Below are positions 50,149 to 61,158 of a stretch of DNA of 64,000 nt, piece by piece; position 1 is the stretch's first letter; each line of letters starts with the position of its first letter. The translations under genes were made by a program, and so were the position numbers. Source of the DNA: 'Nostoc azollae' 0708 (GTDB taxonomy: Bacteria > Cyanobacteriota > Cyanobacteriia > Cyanobacteriales > Nostocaceae); assembly GCF_000196515.1 (NCBI RefSeq), contig NC_014248.1:4592001-4656000 (forward strand), written 5' to 3'. The notes under the pieces were generated by a model, which saw only the letters and a list, made by a program, of their open reading frames with translations, had not been told where the DNA came from and did not search any database.

Positions 50149-50646
50149 ATGTCCGTTCGCCTGTATATAGGTAATTTGCCCAAAGAAGAAATAGATCGTC
50201 AAGAGTTGCAAGCAGTGTTTGCATCTGAAGGCGATGCTGTCACCACTAAACTAATTAAAGACCGCAAAACAGGCAAATGTCGCGGTTTCGGTTTTCTAAC
50301 GGTGAACAATGACGAACAAGCAGACCAAATTATTGAAAAGTATAATGGTCAATTGTTCAAAGACACAGCCATCAAGCTAGAAAAAGCATTACCTCGGACA
50401 AAAGGTGAAGAAGGTGACGAGCAAGCACCCAAGCCTGCTAGTCAAGCTAGTAGCGCCCCCGCACCTAGCATCAACAAGGAAAACCGTCGTGACAAAGGCG
50501 CTAAGAAATCTCGCCGTGGTGGTGGTGGTGGTGGAAATCGTGAAACAACTACCACAGTAGATTCAGACGCAATTCGTCCCGATCCACGTTGGGCTGCTGA
50601 TTTAGAAAAGCTGAAGCAGATGTTAGCCGCACAAGCGACTAACTAA
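50149..50646 (+). CDS. RRM-type RNA-binding protein
   Basis: 165 aa. One RRM fills residues 3-82, with RNP2 LYIGNL and RNP1 KCRGFGFLTV. After a proline/alanine linker comes a basic, glycine-rich patch (KKSRRGGGGGGN) and then an unusual C-terminal helix (RPDPRWAADLEKLKQMLAAQ). Most cyanobacterial Rbp proteins are ~100 aa; the longer tail separates this one from them. Binding to RNA is expected; targets unknown. The Shine-Dalgarno is GGAGG. Confidence 0.92.
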   Translation: MSVRLYIGNLPKEEIDRQELQAVFASEGDAVTTKLIKDRKTGKCRGFGFLTVNNDEQADQIIEKYNGQLFKDTAIKLEKALPRTKGEEGDEQAPKPASQASSAPAPSINKENRRDKGAKKSRRGGGGGGNRETTTTVDSDAIRPDPRWAADLEKLKQMLAAQATN

Positions 50647-50932
50647 TCCTATAGGGTTGGAAACAGTAACTTGACAACTATTCATCTATTGGCAAATGTC
50701 GTCAGAAAAGCTGTCAGCAGTAAGCAAGCCCCATAAATTGAGGGGAAAGAGACTTAAAAGTTAAAAATTAAAAATCAGCATTTGTGATTTTTAATTTTTA
50801 ATTATTCTCTTATTACTAAAGCTACTAAACTCATCTGAGTAAGTCAGATTCCCCTGTTAATCAAAGACTAAAATTACCAGACCCGTTACGGGACTGTTCT
50901 TTGTGCAAATCACCACCAATAAAACAGGACAT
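50647..50932 (+). other. Gap with possible small RNA upstream of a strong terminator
   Basis: No protein frame. It contains a hairpin of AT pairs (around 50764-50803) and a short GC-paired loop ACCCGTTACGGG at about 50881-50892. The strong terminator at 50933-50980 is nearly 300 bp past the RRM stop, farther than expected for that gene, so an independent transcript is possible. Confidence 0.3.
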
Positions 50933-50980
50933 GAGCAGTGCGAATAGCCGATTCTGGCTATTCGCACTGCTCAGTTTTTT
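50933..50980 (+). terminator. Strong intrinsic terminator, 17-bp stem
   Basis: Perfect stem GAGCAGTGCGAATAGCC (50933-50949) with its complement (50956-50972), loop GATTCT, then AG and TTTTTT. It is among the clearest terminators in the window. Confidence 0.9.
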
Positions 50981-51798
50981 GTGGAGAGATGGGGAAGGTG
51001 GGGGCTTACAGGGATAGGTTTTTTAATATTATCTGTGAAGGCAAGACTTGGAAGATTTTCTACGCAAAATGGTCTTTTGATGGTCTGTTATTGTTACCAA
51101 ACGTACATGATTTGTATTGTTTTTTTCCTCCCTTGTGACCTTGTCTACCTTGTCCACCAAGTCTTGCCCTCACGAGCAAGTAAAAAACCTACCCTTGTGA
51201 GGGTGGGGGTGATGGGGAGAATTATGTATTACCTCCTAAACTCTGAAATATTGAGACATATGTAAATCTTTTAATAAAAAGTATCTTATTTAACAAAAAA
51301 AAATAATCTATAATAATACTATATACTATAAGTAAATGCAATTCTCAAAAAACTAATTTCCTCAAGGAACTCTTGTAATTATGGAACTACTGTAAAAATT
51401 AATTACTTATTAATTTAAGTAGTTAAATATTAGTCATTGGAGCAACTAGATATTTTAAATTGCTGAGTTAGTAACATTAAATATTAATTTATTATTGCTG
51501 TAATATAAACACGGCAATGATCTTCCGGTGAGTAATTAAGGCTCTATTTATTTAGAATGGATAAGATTTAATTATTCCATAAAACAATAGATTACATCTA
51601 TCAAAATCAAATGATTAGAGATTAATATACAAAAATTAGACATAATAAAGTTAAATATAAATCCTGAAATAAACTATCTAATTTGGTAGTAGACAAATAT
51701 TTTTTATGACATAATTAAATTTATATGAAATTTAATAAAAGTTTCTAAATAATTCAGGTAAGCGTGAGTAACGCCAACTTGAAACCGCATACTACCTT
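50981..51798. other. AT-rich gap upstream of GT4 gene
   Basis: No supportable gene on either strand. The last 500 bp are extremely AT-rich and presumably hold the promoter of the GT4 gene. Confidence 0.5.
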
Positions 51799-51822
51799 GT
51801 GAGAATCAGCAACACACAACTT

Positions 51823-53094
51823 ATGAACTCTACCACTAACAAACGCATTGCCTTGATTTCAGTCCACGGTGATCCGGCGATTGAAATTGGGAAAGAGGAG
51901 GCTGGAGGACAAAATGTTTATGTTCGCCAAGTGGGTGAAGCACTATCCCAGCTAGGATGGCAAGTTGATATGTTTAGCCGCAAAGTGAGTGTTGACCAAG
52001 AAGATATCGTTCAACATAATTCTCGTTGTCGAACCATTCGTTTAACAGCCGGACCAGTTGAATTTGTACCACGAGATAACGGTTTTAAATACTTGCCAGA
52101 ATTTGTGGAGCAGTTATTGGAATTTCAAAAACAAAACAGCATTAAATATGAGTTGGTTCATACTAACTACTGGCTATCTAGTTGGGTTGGGTTGCAGCTG
52201 AAACAAATCCAAGGAAGTAAACAGGTTCACACATATCATTCTTTAGGAATAGTCAAATACAACACAATAGAAAATATTCCTCTAGTTGCTAGTCAACGTC
52301 TAGCAGTGGAAAAAGAAGTATTGGAAACAGCGGAAAGAATTGTGGCGACAAGTCCGCAAGAAAAACAACACATGAGAACTCTGGTTTCTCATCAAGGAAA
52401 CATTGATATTATTCCTTGTGGTACAGATATTCGCCATTTTGGTTCAGTGGATAGACAAGCAGCTAGAGAAGCATTGGGAATTGATCCACAAGCCAAAGTT
52501 GTTTTGTATGTAGGGCGTTTTGACCCACGCAAAGGGATAGAAACCTTAGTGCGTGCTGTGCGTGAGTCTAAGTTTTATGGTGATAAAGACTTAAAACTGA
52601 TTATTGGTGGTGGAAGTACACCAGGTAACAGTGATGGTAGAGAACGTGATCGCATCGAGGGAATTGTTAACGAATTGGGAATGAGTAAATTTATTTCCCT
52701 TCCTGGTCGTCTCAGTCGAGAAGTCTTACCAACTTATTACGGTGCGTCTGATGTTTGTGTGGTTCCCAGTCACTATGAACCCTTTGGACTCGTGGCTGTG
52801 GAAGCAATGGCCAGTGGAACACCAGTTATAGCTAGTGATGTTGGTGGTCTTCAGTTTACCGTTGTTAATGAAAACACTGGCTTATTAGTACCACCCCAAG
52901 ACGTAGCAGCCTTTAGTAACGCCATTGACCGCATTCTTGGTAATCCCCAATGGCGTGCACAACTAGGTCAATCGGGTAATAGACGGGTAATGAGTAAGTT
53001 TAGCTGGGACGGTGTAGCTAGTCAGTTAGATGCCCTATACACCCAACTACTGCAACCAGTTAAAGAAAAAGAACCTGCTTTAGTTAGTAAGTGA
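51823..53094 (+). CDS. GT4-family glycosyltransferase (sucrose-phosphate-synthase-like)
   Basis: 423 aa. A GT-B fold with N-terminal ISVHGDPAIEIGKEEAGGQN and VYVRQVGEALSQLGW, the glycine-rich acceptor loop of the SPS/D-inositol-3-phosphate glycosyltransferase group. The nucleotide-sugar site is VLYVGRFDPRKGIETLV, and the EX7E motif is EPFGLVAVEAMASGT. ATG 51823 is chosen because homologues start near KRIALISVHGDP; an in-frame GTG at 51799 adds eight codons. No membrane segment. Donor and product cannot be decided from sequence alone. Confidence 0.88.
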   Translation: MNSTTNKRIALISVHGDPAIEIGKEEAGGQNVYVRQVGEALSQLGWQVDMFSRKVSVDQEDIVQHNSRCRTIRLTAGPVEFVPRDNGFKYLPEFVEQLLEFQKQNSIKYELVHTNYWLSSWVGLQLKQIQGSKQVHTYHSLGIVKYNTIENIPLVASQRLAVEKEVLETAERIVATSPQEKQHMRTLVSHQGNIDIIPCGTDIRHFGSVDRQAAREALGIDPQAKVVLYVGRFDPRKGIETLVRAVRESKFYGDKDLKLIIGGGSTPGNSDGRERDRIEGIVNELGMSKFISLPGRLSREVLPTYYGASDVCVVPSHYEPFGLVAVEAMASGTPVIASDVGGLQFTVVNENTGLLVPPQDVAAFSNAIDRILGNPQWRAQLGQSGNRRVMSKFSWDGVASQLDALYTQLLQPVKEKEPALVSK

Positions 53095-53289
53095 TCTTTT
53101 TCGGAGAAAATAAAATAATTTATTTGGGTAAAGAGTGAAGATTTTTTCTTGTCCTTTTACCCTTTTATATTGCTTAATTTTTATGGAACTAACCGCAAAG
53201 TACGCAAAATATACAAAGGAAGAGAAAAACAAGAGTAGAGTTTTGTACAAATATATGAGAACTCCTGTAACTGCTAGATGGGTAAATTA

Positions 53290-53973
53290 TTAGGATCTAT
53301 ACCTTTTTTCTTTTTCTTGACGTTCTTTCTCAATTTGTTCTACAGCCCAAATTAATAAATGACCATCTTGATTCCAGCATCTTAACCAATAACCTGTTCT
53401 CCCTTCTTTTGAACCTTACCAAATTCCTAAAAATAAGCCCATACTATCAAGCCAATCATAACGGTTTTCATCTGGCTATTTTAACTGATATCCCTCATTT
53501 TATAATTGATAAAACTCTAATAAACCATCTTCAGGAGCGAAAATTACATAAACAGTAACTTTTAATATTTGGTCATAAAAAAACATTTTCCGGGGGGATA
53601 AGTCCGTTTAAAAGAATATTTTACCCCATCGATATCAGATAAAAGTTCCATTACTCGGGAATATCACCTTCTAACTTTGGTGTATAGCTTCTGCGTTCTG
53701 GTTAAAGAGATTTAACCGATGGTACGTATAACCAGTCAGGTACTTTAAGAAGAATTTGTTCATTAACTGTGGTACAAACAGCAAAGTTAGGAACTATTAA
53801 CATTTGCAGTTGAATAAAACCGGCAATTTCTAAACTTTCCCTTAATGCACGTGCTAAAATAGGTTGTCCTGTATTTTCCACTGGTTCATCCTCTCACTGA
53901 AAATCATCGGGTAATGCTTCCCAAGAGATAACCAGTTCTGTGTTGTTTTCGGTTCACTAACTTGGGTATTCAT
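53290..53973 (-). pseudogene. Uma2-family (DUF820) putative endonuclease, heavily broken
   Basis: ATG 53973 (MNTQVSEPKT), then in shifting frames VENTGQPILARALRESLEIA, PNFAVCTTVNEQILLKVPDW, a stop after VPSVKSL, RRSYTPKLEGDIP, VYVIFAPEDGLLEFYQL, and finally WNQDGHLLIWAVEQIEKERQ near 53310. The order and content match Uma2 proteins, which carry a PD-(D/E)XK-like fold and are highly repeated in cyanobacteria. Five or more lesions. Confidence 0.75.
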
Positions 53974-54246
53974 TTAGATCAGCTCTGATAGATACATTTT
54001 TATTTTAGTTCTATTTTAGTTGTTTATATATTACTGGCTAATTTTATTCGTGTATCAGAACATGAAAATTTACCACAAACTCATTATATTTAAACGAAGA
54101 ATGAGTAATGAAAGTGGTATTTCGTTAGCTAAAACCAAACTACTGGCTCAGTTGATAATCTACGTTTGATAGCATCTAAAATTTCTTGAATTGTAAAGTG
54201 AAGATAGTGAAAAATAGGTGGATAATTAATATCTATAGTTCCCTAT

Positions 54247-55000
54247 TTATTTGCGTAAAAGCATTAAGTGTCTATCTGTTGGACGATAAGAAAGACTTGG
54301 GCGAGGACGACGATTATCAATATTGACAAACTTATTTTGGTGATTAAAACGTCCTACTTCAATAGGAGTATTTTCTTCGTCAAATGTGATTACCCACTTA
54401 ATTTTAGGCTTTAATTTTCCATTGGAGTCTCTTTCACCTAAATCATAAAATCAATTTTCGTAAAACTACCCAATTGGATAATTATTTATATTCTTAAACT
54501 CCTGTTTAATAATTAAATGTGCATAAGGAATTCGGATAATATCGTAGTTTACTTTAAGAATATTTGTGAAAAAATCTTTTGCTTCTTCAATTAGATAATT
54601 CTCTGCAGTTTCTTTTTGCTCTTGACTTTTAAGTGCAATGCAAGGAATGAAATGAGTTTTTATTTCAAATAAGTCAGAGACTGTTATAAAATTATCTCTA
54701 TGATCTAAAATCATGTATTTTCACTTAAATATAATATGGATTGAAATTTATCAAAAGGTAATTTTGCATTTCTTTGAAAAAACTCATAGGGTATATTTTA
54801 AAAATCTATAATCCATATTTCTTTATAATCAAAAGTTAGTACAATATCACGAGTTGGAAATCTACGTAAGGCGTTTTTTCTATTTATTTGTGTAAAATCT
54901 GAACTTTGAGGAGCATTATAAACAAAGGTTGCTCGTTGGTTATCGAGTTCAATACATAATAGCGGTACGGAAATAAAAATCAAGCCTAAATGAAATGTAG
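54247..55000 (-). pseudogene. McrC-like PD-(D/E)XK restriction nuclease, 3' part
   Basis: It contains the nuclease core: DIVLTFDYKEIWIIDF, where D...D-x-K is expected; the lysine codon is now a stop (TAA after IIDF). The frame continues IPYEFFQRNAKLPFDKFQ. After a shift it gives ILDHRDNFITVSDLFEIKTH and FTNILKVNYDIIRIPYAHLI, and the C-terminal KWVITFDEENTPIEVGRFNH and RPTDRHLMLLRK with stop at 54247. The 5' part is at 57860-58996, separated by an IS701 insertion. Upstream is a McrB-like gene; together they form a two-protein restriction system, now dead. Confidence 0.7.
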
Positions 55001-56220
55001 CCCAAACTGGCTCTATCAGAAGGAAACACGTCCGGATTCCAGTTGAACCAATCAATAAATAGAAAAGATATGGCTGTTCTTAACGCTTCTAAAGCTTTAG
55101 TAAAAGTATTCAAAGGTTTCTTAGCCCACCTTGGTCTTAATCCTCCAGTCTACTGATGGCAAATAATAAAAGTGTAGGCACAGAAAACCAAAATAAAATG
55201 GCGCAGTAAACTGCTGTTATCTCAAACTTGAGATTCGTTGAGTCCTAACCATCCCTTGGCTTCCCTGTAAACAACTTCTACCCAATTTCTTTGAGAATAT
55301 GTATCAACTATCCATTGGGGTGTGACAATTGATGAAGAAACATTGGTAATAAAGTAGCCAATATCAGTGGCTTGAGAGAAAGTAGAACCGTTGATCACTA
55401 TAGTAATATTTCCCTTTCCAGTTAGTTAAGGCTGATATTTCTACTTCTTGAGTTACTACCCATAATGTTTTGGGTTTATGTAAACTCCAGTTGAATTTCT
55501 GTAAAAGCCTCTTGGGGTAAACTTTGTACTAATTCATCTAACCTGATTATTTGTGGAATATCCTCTTGGTCACTGGCAAGGACTTTGGCATTTTTCGCTA
55601 ATCCTCCTCAATACTTTCAATTCCGATTCTCTATCTTTAATAAGAAAGATGTATTGTGGCCATATCGAGCATCTATAATTACTATTCCTGATTGATAACC
55701 ACGGCTTAAGGTCAGATCTATTAATTTAATTCCTAACTCAGGTTTATTCTCAAATATAGGGTCTTGTTTCCCTTTGGGTCAAGAATCACCGTGGTGATAT
55801 AACTGTATATCTAGTGGTAAGCTTTTACTGCCATCATAATAGATGTGTTGTTACTACTACTATTCCATTATCCCTTGTCCCAATTTCTCCAATATATTGT
55901 CTTCCTACTCCATCCCTAAAATTCCCCATTTTTCTATGGACAGAATCATCAATTATTAAGCTAAATTCTCTGGTGATTCTCCTCTGACTACACTTGTTCA
56001 TAATCTCTAACCGACGGTCGTTGACTTGGGAACTGGACCAAGGTGCTTCAGTTGAAACGTGGTGTAATCGTTGGTAAGTCACCCCTAGGGCATTCTCTGC
56101 CATTTCAAATAGGTTTTTCTCTCACTTTCACCCAATCATCCCCCTCAATAATGTCTAAACTCTCTTCTTTCCCCTTGATGAGTAAATACATCATCAAACC
56201 TTTAACACCATCTTTCAAAC

Positions 56221-57738
56221 AGGGGAAACGCACCTTATTTCCTAATAAAAACTAATGAGGACTTTAAAATCATCTATATTAAGTGCAAAGCTTGATGGAT
56301 ATATAAACAAAATCAATCACTTTTTTATTAAGCGATGAATTAGCTTATCTCCAATTGAATAACTCTTAGCTAAGGATAAATGAGCTAACTATTCATCCAT
56401 AAATAAGTAAACTTATCTGTAAAAATAAGCAGAAGAAAATATTAAGTAAATTGTTGACAAGTTAGTTGAGGCTAAAGCTAAAACTCTTTCTCAAGAGTTA
56501 TTATCCATTGCTGCCAAAAACTGTTTATTTTTTATCCCCCGCTTCACGGGGTTCTCTTTACCCAAAAGATCGACTGCTATCTGCCGCATTACTGCAAAGT
56601 TTTGTGGAGCATTATCTTTCCTAATCTGGCAGTCATCTTGTTTTAAAGCTACATCTAATACCCAATGCAATGAATTTTCTATTGCCCAATGGCTGCGGAC
56701 AGAATTAGCCAATTGTTCTCCATTTGAGTCAAGACTACTAATAAAATAACGAGTCTCTACTGTTGTTTTATCATCCACTTGTCCGATAGATTCTACCATC
56801 CCAACACTTTTTAGATTTGACCAAACTGAATCAGGGTCAAGCTGAAACCCAATTCCAGGTAACATCACATAATTGCGGATCTCATGACGACTATGCCATA
56901 TTTCTTCGGGTTTATATGTGCTATGTTGAAGCTCTTAAAAACCTGTACTTATCCCTGACTTAAATAGCTGTTCTACTGACTCATACAGATTACCTTGGTT
57001 CTTTTTTAAAGTAATTACATAATCTGCATTTTCTTGCGTAATTAACTTTACTATGTCTTTGTGACACCCGATGGCATCAATCCTGACAATACATCCAGCT
57101 AATTCTAAAACCTTTAATAATTCGGGAATTGCTGTAATTTCATTTGATTTCTCATGCACCTTCATCTGTCCCAACACTAATTTATTTGTAGTTGCCCATG
57201 CACTTACCATTTGGATTGCACTCTAGTCACTATTTTTACCATGAGAACTACATAAAGTTTTCCCGTCAATTGCCACAACTTCACCATCCCTTATCTTATG
57301 TACTGATTTCATCCAGTTCAAGAAACAATTTTGAAATTTTTGCGGATTCAATTGTGCAAATACCCTTCCAAATGTGTCCTGGGACCGGAGCCCATTTCCT
57401 AGTTCTAAAAAGGTTTTTAACCACTCATATTTTGTGCAGCCATAGAGTTCAATTGCCACCCAACTATCTGCTCCACAAATTACTGCACAAATTCCAATGG
57501 TAAGAATGTCAATTAACTTGTGTCGTTTCCTCCCCTCTACTCTTGGATCTTCCATCTGTGCAAGGTGGTCAGTAATCGTTATTTTGGGCTTGAGCTTCAC
57601 ACTTTTTGGGACTTTCTTCTTCTACTTTTACAATGACTTTACCATCAGAGCCTCATTGGTCAACCTCTATATCATCAGCCCTCCCTACCTTTCTCGTTTC
57701 TTAGTATATATGTACCACATTTACATGCGTTCGCCCTA
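56221..57738 (-). mobile_element. ISAs1-family element nested in IS701
   Basis: 1518 bp. The flanks are direct repeats ATCTTTCAAAC (56210-56220 and 57739-57749), a 10-11-bp target duplication as ISAs1 makes. Tips are imperfect inverted repeats (AGGGGAAACGCA left, AGGGCGAACGCA read from the right). The uninterrupted target is seen in IS701 copy 1 near 25458. Confidence 0.85.
56491..57600 (-). pseudogene. ISAs1-family transposase, broken
   Basis: ATG 57600 (MKLKPKITITDHLAQMEDPR) starts the DDE_Tnp_1-associated domain. EVVAIDGKTLCSSHGKNSD holds the first catalytic aspartate. A stop or shift follows, then VSAWATTNKLVLGQMKVHEK and ADYVITLKKNQGNLYESVE. After another break, VRSHWAIENSLHWVLDVALK and DDCQIRKDNAPQNFAVMRQI with the final residues, ending at 56491. 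Complete in content but interrupted at least twice. Confidence 0.85.
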
Positions 57739-57859
57739 ATCTTTCAAACTATGGTGCCATTGCTGCGGCAGTGGTTTCTTTCATCAGCTTCTTTTAACGT
57801 GAAAGCTATGCTGAAATTACATTATACTCCTTTTTACTCTTAACTTTTGTTTAAGTCCC

Positions 57860-58996
57860 AATAGTCGATTCCATCCAAAATATCCTTTTTGCTCAGGATA
57901 TTCAATATTGGAAGTTGTTATATAAATCCATCCTCCCCAATCTTTAGAACTATCACGAGTACAATAATTACCTACTCTATTTTCTTGTTCACTTATTCTT
58001 TGATAATTATCAAAACTTCTTAACACTATATCCATGTCAGCATAGCAAATATGATTTTTGTACTGGCTAAAGAAGTATGTATTACATATATCTTACCAAA
58101 CTAGAGAAAATCCTTTAAATCGCCAATATTCTCCGTCATTTTTATTTGAATCTAGTTGTCCAAAAAAGTTTTCATAGCTTCGTAAAGTTCCCAATAGTCA
58201 GCATGTTTATAGAAAGTATGATGATCTATTTGCTCAAGTGATTCTTTCAAAATATTAATTATTGCAGCATAAGTGTCACCATCATAAATAGACTGGTTAT
58301 TACTTAAGTAGCTATCTTTAAATCGTTCAGCAAACAATTTAATATCTTGAGTAAGAAGTTTAATATTATCACGTGCATCTTCCTCTAACTGCTGGAAAAT
58401 TTCATCGTAAATAAAGCAGTATATATCACTTAAATCCGTGCTTTCGTAACTAACTCATGAGCGTAGGTAACTCATTATTTCAACATGAATTATATTATCA
58501 TCTAAATAAATGGCTTTATCTAAATATTTATAAATTTGAGAATAATCAATTCAATTTGATCAGTACGACTAATCTGGTTTTGAATAGCATCAATTGCTAA
58601 ATCATTATAAGCAGAACTTGCCCAATCATTTTAATTTAATCTTACTATGGATAACACAAGGTTCTCCATTCTTTCTTTCTTTCAAAGGTAACTCCACCGG
58701 AAGAAAGAGTAGTTTGATATTATTCTTTTTGATATTCAGGTTGATTTATTTTAAATTTTTCACTATGCTTAGTATCTTTTTCAAATTTATTAAAGGTACG
58801 GTTATTTTAAGGTAGGGTTATTTTTGAGAAATAGATCGTTTATTTGCTTGAAATTACTATCACTATTATCTTTATCAAGACCATTATGAAGACAAAATCA
58901 AAGGCTTTTTGTTAATGATGATTTACGAATACCAACAAAATTATCCCCTCTTTCTCTTTCTTCTAATGTAACTAGCTTAAGTTCTGAAAAATCCAT
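57860..58996 (-). pseudogene. McrC-like PD-(D/E)XK restriction nuclease, 5' part
   Basis: ATG 58996 (MDFSELKLVTLEERERGDNF) lies 23 bp after the McrB-like stop. After many breaks, readable pieces are IDYSQIYKYLDKAIYLDDNI, FAERFKDSYLSNNQSIYDGD, YKHADYWELYEAMKTFLDN and MDIVLRSFDNYQRISEQENR, and the piece YFGWNRLLGL is cut by the IS701 tip at 57859. The pattern matches the regulatory/N-terminal half of McrC- or LlaJI-like restriction subunits. Confidence 0.65.
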
Positions 58997-59019
58997 GATA
59001 ATTTATGCTTGTGATATTC

Positions 59020-60190
59020 CTATACTTCAGAAGTAAAAGCCATTATATTTATAATCAATTTGTTATATAATTTAGTGAAATCTCCAAATTTAACTAGTTG
59101 GGATATTGATATATATAAAAAATCTATTAATTGTTTTTTATCTCGACTAAAAACGCTATCCCATACAAAGAACATTAATTTATTTTGGGTATCTATAGAA
59201 CTGACTAGTAGTTTGATGAAGTAATATCCGATTTGATTATCTTCCATTCCTCTAACTGAATCATGATGACTCTTAATGAAAATATTAATCTGTCTAACTA
59301 ACTTGCGCCAATTGTCAACATCAAATTCTGAATAGTTTGTAGTTTCAGGTTTACTTTCACACAATCTAAAAATTCCCATTCCCAACGGCGTCTAAATGAA
59401 CTATCCATAAAGTCAATAGAATTATCAGAAGTATTCATTCATGGTTCCAAGAATTGAGACATTAGGATTAGGAGGATTTTTAATTTAGCGATCTTTAATA
59501 CTCATATTTAAGAAATCAACTATACTTTAAAAAATAGATTTCTTCTCTCTGATTCAACTGGAAATTCCTATTCGGAATTATTACCTGCTAATTCTATTTG
59601 TGCAACACCTAATAATTGAAGTATACTTAATAGTTCAACTTGTCTAATATTAATTAAATAAGATGACCATCCATTATCTTGTATATCTAAAACTTGAAAA
59701 ATAGTTCCGAAAATAGCTGAATAATTACCTCAATTAATTTTATAACTAAAATAACCTTGTGGGCTTCATTACAAGCATCTTTATGAGCCTGTTTAATTCT
59801 TTCCTCTTTTTCTCCTTATTCTAATTTTTAAAATCTATATTGTTGATTATATCTTGATATTTTTCGATTATCTTTTGATACTATTTAGTAATAGCCATCG
59901 CAAGATCACCTTCAGAAAACTTTTTTTATCTAACATTTTTACCTTTTGTTATTGGCACAAGTTTACCCATAACCATAAGTATATTCTGGGGGAAAAACTG
60001 TTTTGACAACATTTTCTGAATTTTCTATTCCGAAACTTGGAATGATTTCATATTCAATTTTATGGCTTTTTCCAGTTCCTGGAGTTCCAAGGATAATTTT
60101 TTGAATTGGTCTTTGTATTTTTAGGTTAGAGTTATTATCTTGAATGTTATTTGAACTTCTTTTCCTGATTGTGATTCTGTTATCTATACA
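59020..60190 (-). pseudogene. McrB-like AAA+ NTPase, broken
   Basis: Walker A ILGTPGTGKSHKIEYEIIP near 60090, then VVKTVFPPEYTYG, which is typical of McrB. Further on in shifted frames come KYQDIINNI and EINRGNYSAIFGTIFQ (the McrB signature around Walker B/sensor). The C-terminus is the best-preserved part, an open 121-codon frame (FRLCESKPETTNYSEFDVDN ... KLIINIMAFTSEV). The 5' end is not recognisable. It would pair with the nuclease gene directly downstream; McrBC-type systems cut modified DNA. Confidence 0.7.
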
Positions 60191-60537
60191 AAAGAGAAAT
60201 GTATCTAAGAATATCGAGTTAACTTTGCAAACTTACATCTTGCAACAGTCCCAAAAAATCTTCTAAAGACCACTAACCAAAGCTTTGAGTCTAGTTGAGC
60301 GATTCACTAGCCTAAACGAGAATAGAAGAGTATAAGATTTTCTGTATTACAAGTTTTTACTTAGTCTAATTTAATATAGATATAGATTAAATCATCTAGT
60401 GTATCAAAATTAATCGTATTTCTACGTATCTTTCAAGCAAAATTGACTACGGAAAAATCATGTAGTGATCATCTTTTTAATTAAATGACTATGTTGAATT
60501 AATTTATCCGTTTGCTTTAATCTCATAAAAACTTCAA
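60191..60537. other. AT-rich gap, nothing supportable
   Basis: Between the McrB relic and the DUF5615 remnant. No frame or structure I can support. Confidence 0.4.
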
Positions 60538-60834
60538 CTAATTTTTCATATCTTTTAGTTCAAGTATTTCCCAAATCAGAACTAAGGTATTTAAAATTTC
60601 ACAAATTGAACGGCGGCGTCTTTGGTCATAATAAGTAATTCCTGCATGATTCATTCCGCCACGATTAAGTATGACATAATCATCATTCTGAGTAATCAAG
60701 GTAGGGTTTTCAGATAAGGCAAAAGCAATTTGTTCTCTGTCTGATACACCAGTTAATCCGACTTCTGGAGTCGTAGTCACATCAATTCTTCCACGACGTG
60801 AACCTAATGTAATTGCATTACTTACATCTGAAAG
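60538..60834 (-). pseudogene. DUF5615 PIN-like toxin, 5'-truncated
   Basis: Readable from VSNAITLGSRRGRIDVTTTP to TGVSDREQIAFALSENPTLI and GGMNHAGITYYDQRRRRS, then EILNTLVLIWEILE. DUF5615 proteins have a Mut7-C/PIN-like fold and pair with DUF433 antitoxins. The expected start (about ten residues with a catalytic aspartate) is missing; TAA sits in its place. Confidence 0.7.
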
Positions 60835-60843
60835 TTAACTCTC

Positions 60844-61158
60844 TCAGTCATCGCGTTTTTTCAGCTTTTCCTCCAAAATCGAAGGAGTTTGTGCTTGGAT
60901 TTCTTAAATCAAAGCCTCTGATTGTGCAATTTGTTGGTTAATTTACTCTCGATAATCATGATAATATGGCAAAGCAGCATAAATATCAAATAAGGTAATG
61001 CTAGGATAATGGTAGAGAATTTCATCGGGAGACATTCCCATTTGTTCATGCCAAATTACAATATCCTGCACTCGGATACGATGTCCAGCAATGCAAGGTT
61101 TTCCTCCACAAATACCAGGAGTGATCTCAATATGTTCTTTAATGATGTTAATGGACAT
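60844..61158 (-). pseudogene. DUF433 antitoxin with in-frame stops
   Basis: ATG 61158 (MSINIIKEHIEITPGICGGK), then CIAGHRIRVQDIVIWHEQMG, MSPDEILYHYP and LFDIYAALPYYHDYRE, where TAA at 60943 stops the frame. Two stops later the natural end (SILEEKLKKRDD) reaches TGA at 60844. The DNA-binding DUF433 core is whole and could still be made. The frame can be followed upstream to 61290, but the family start is the ATG used here. Confidence 0.7.

Larger units (their letters stand above)
55010..57784 (-). pseudogene. IS701-family transposase, copy 2, interrupted by ISAs1
   Basis: ATG 57784 (MKETTAAAMAPWFER) runs to the ISAs1 insertion at 57738. It resumes at 56220 with MAENALGVTYQRLHHVSTEA and SLIIDDSVHRKMGNFRDGVG. 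It then passes FLIKDRESELKVL, several stops, WIVDTYSQRNWVEVVYREAK, the late catalytic glutamate region, and ends FNWNPDVFPSDRASLGYI. Besides the insertion there are many point lesions. Confidence 0.8.
55001..57859 (-). mobile_element. IS701-family element, copy 2, with nested ISAs1
   Basis: The right tip at 57859 ends in ...TTTGTTTAAGTCCC, identical to the tip left by copy 1 at about 26487; beyond it the two copies diverge. The left end near 55000 is less certain, placed where the nuclease frame resumes. Inside, at 56221-57738, lies an ISAs1 element. Removing it restores the IS701 sequence seen in copy 1. Confidence 0.75.

Noticed and set aside
50938-51265. Two overlapping plus-strand frames after the 17-bp terminator
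   Set aside because: They begin in or next to the terminator and have random composition; no ribosome site.
55001-57859. Defence island reading of the 53-61 kb region as a functional set
   Set aside because: Every component (Uma2, McrB-like, nuclease, DUF433/DUF5615) carries stops, shifts or insertions, so it is a graveyard rather than an active system.
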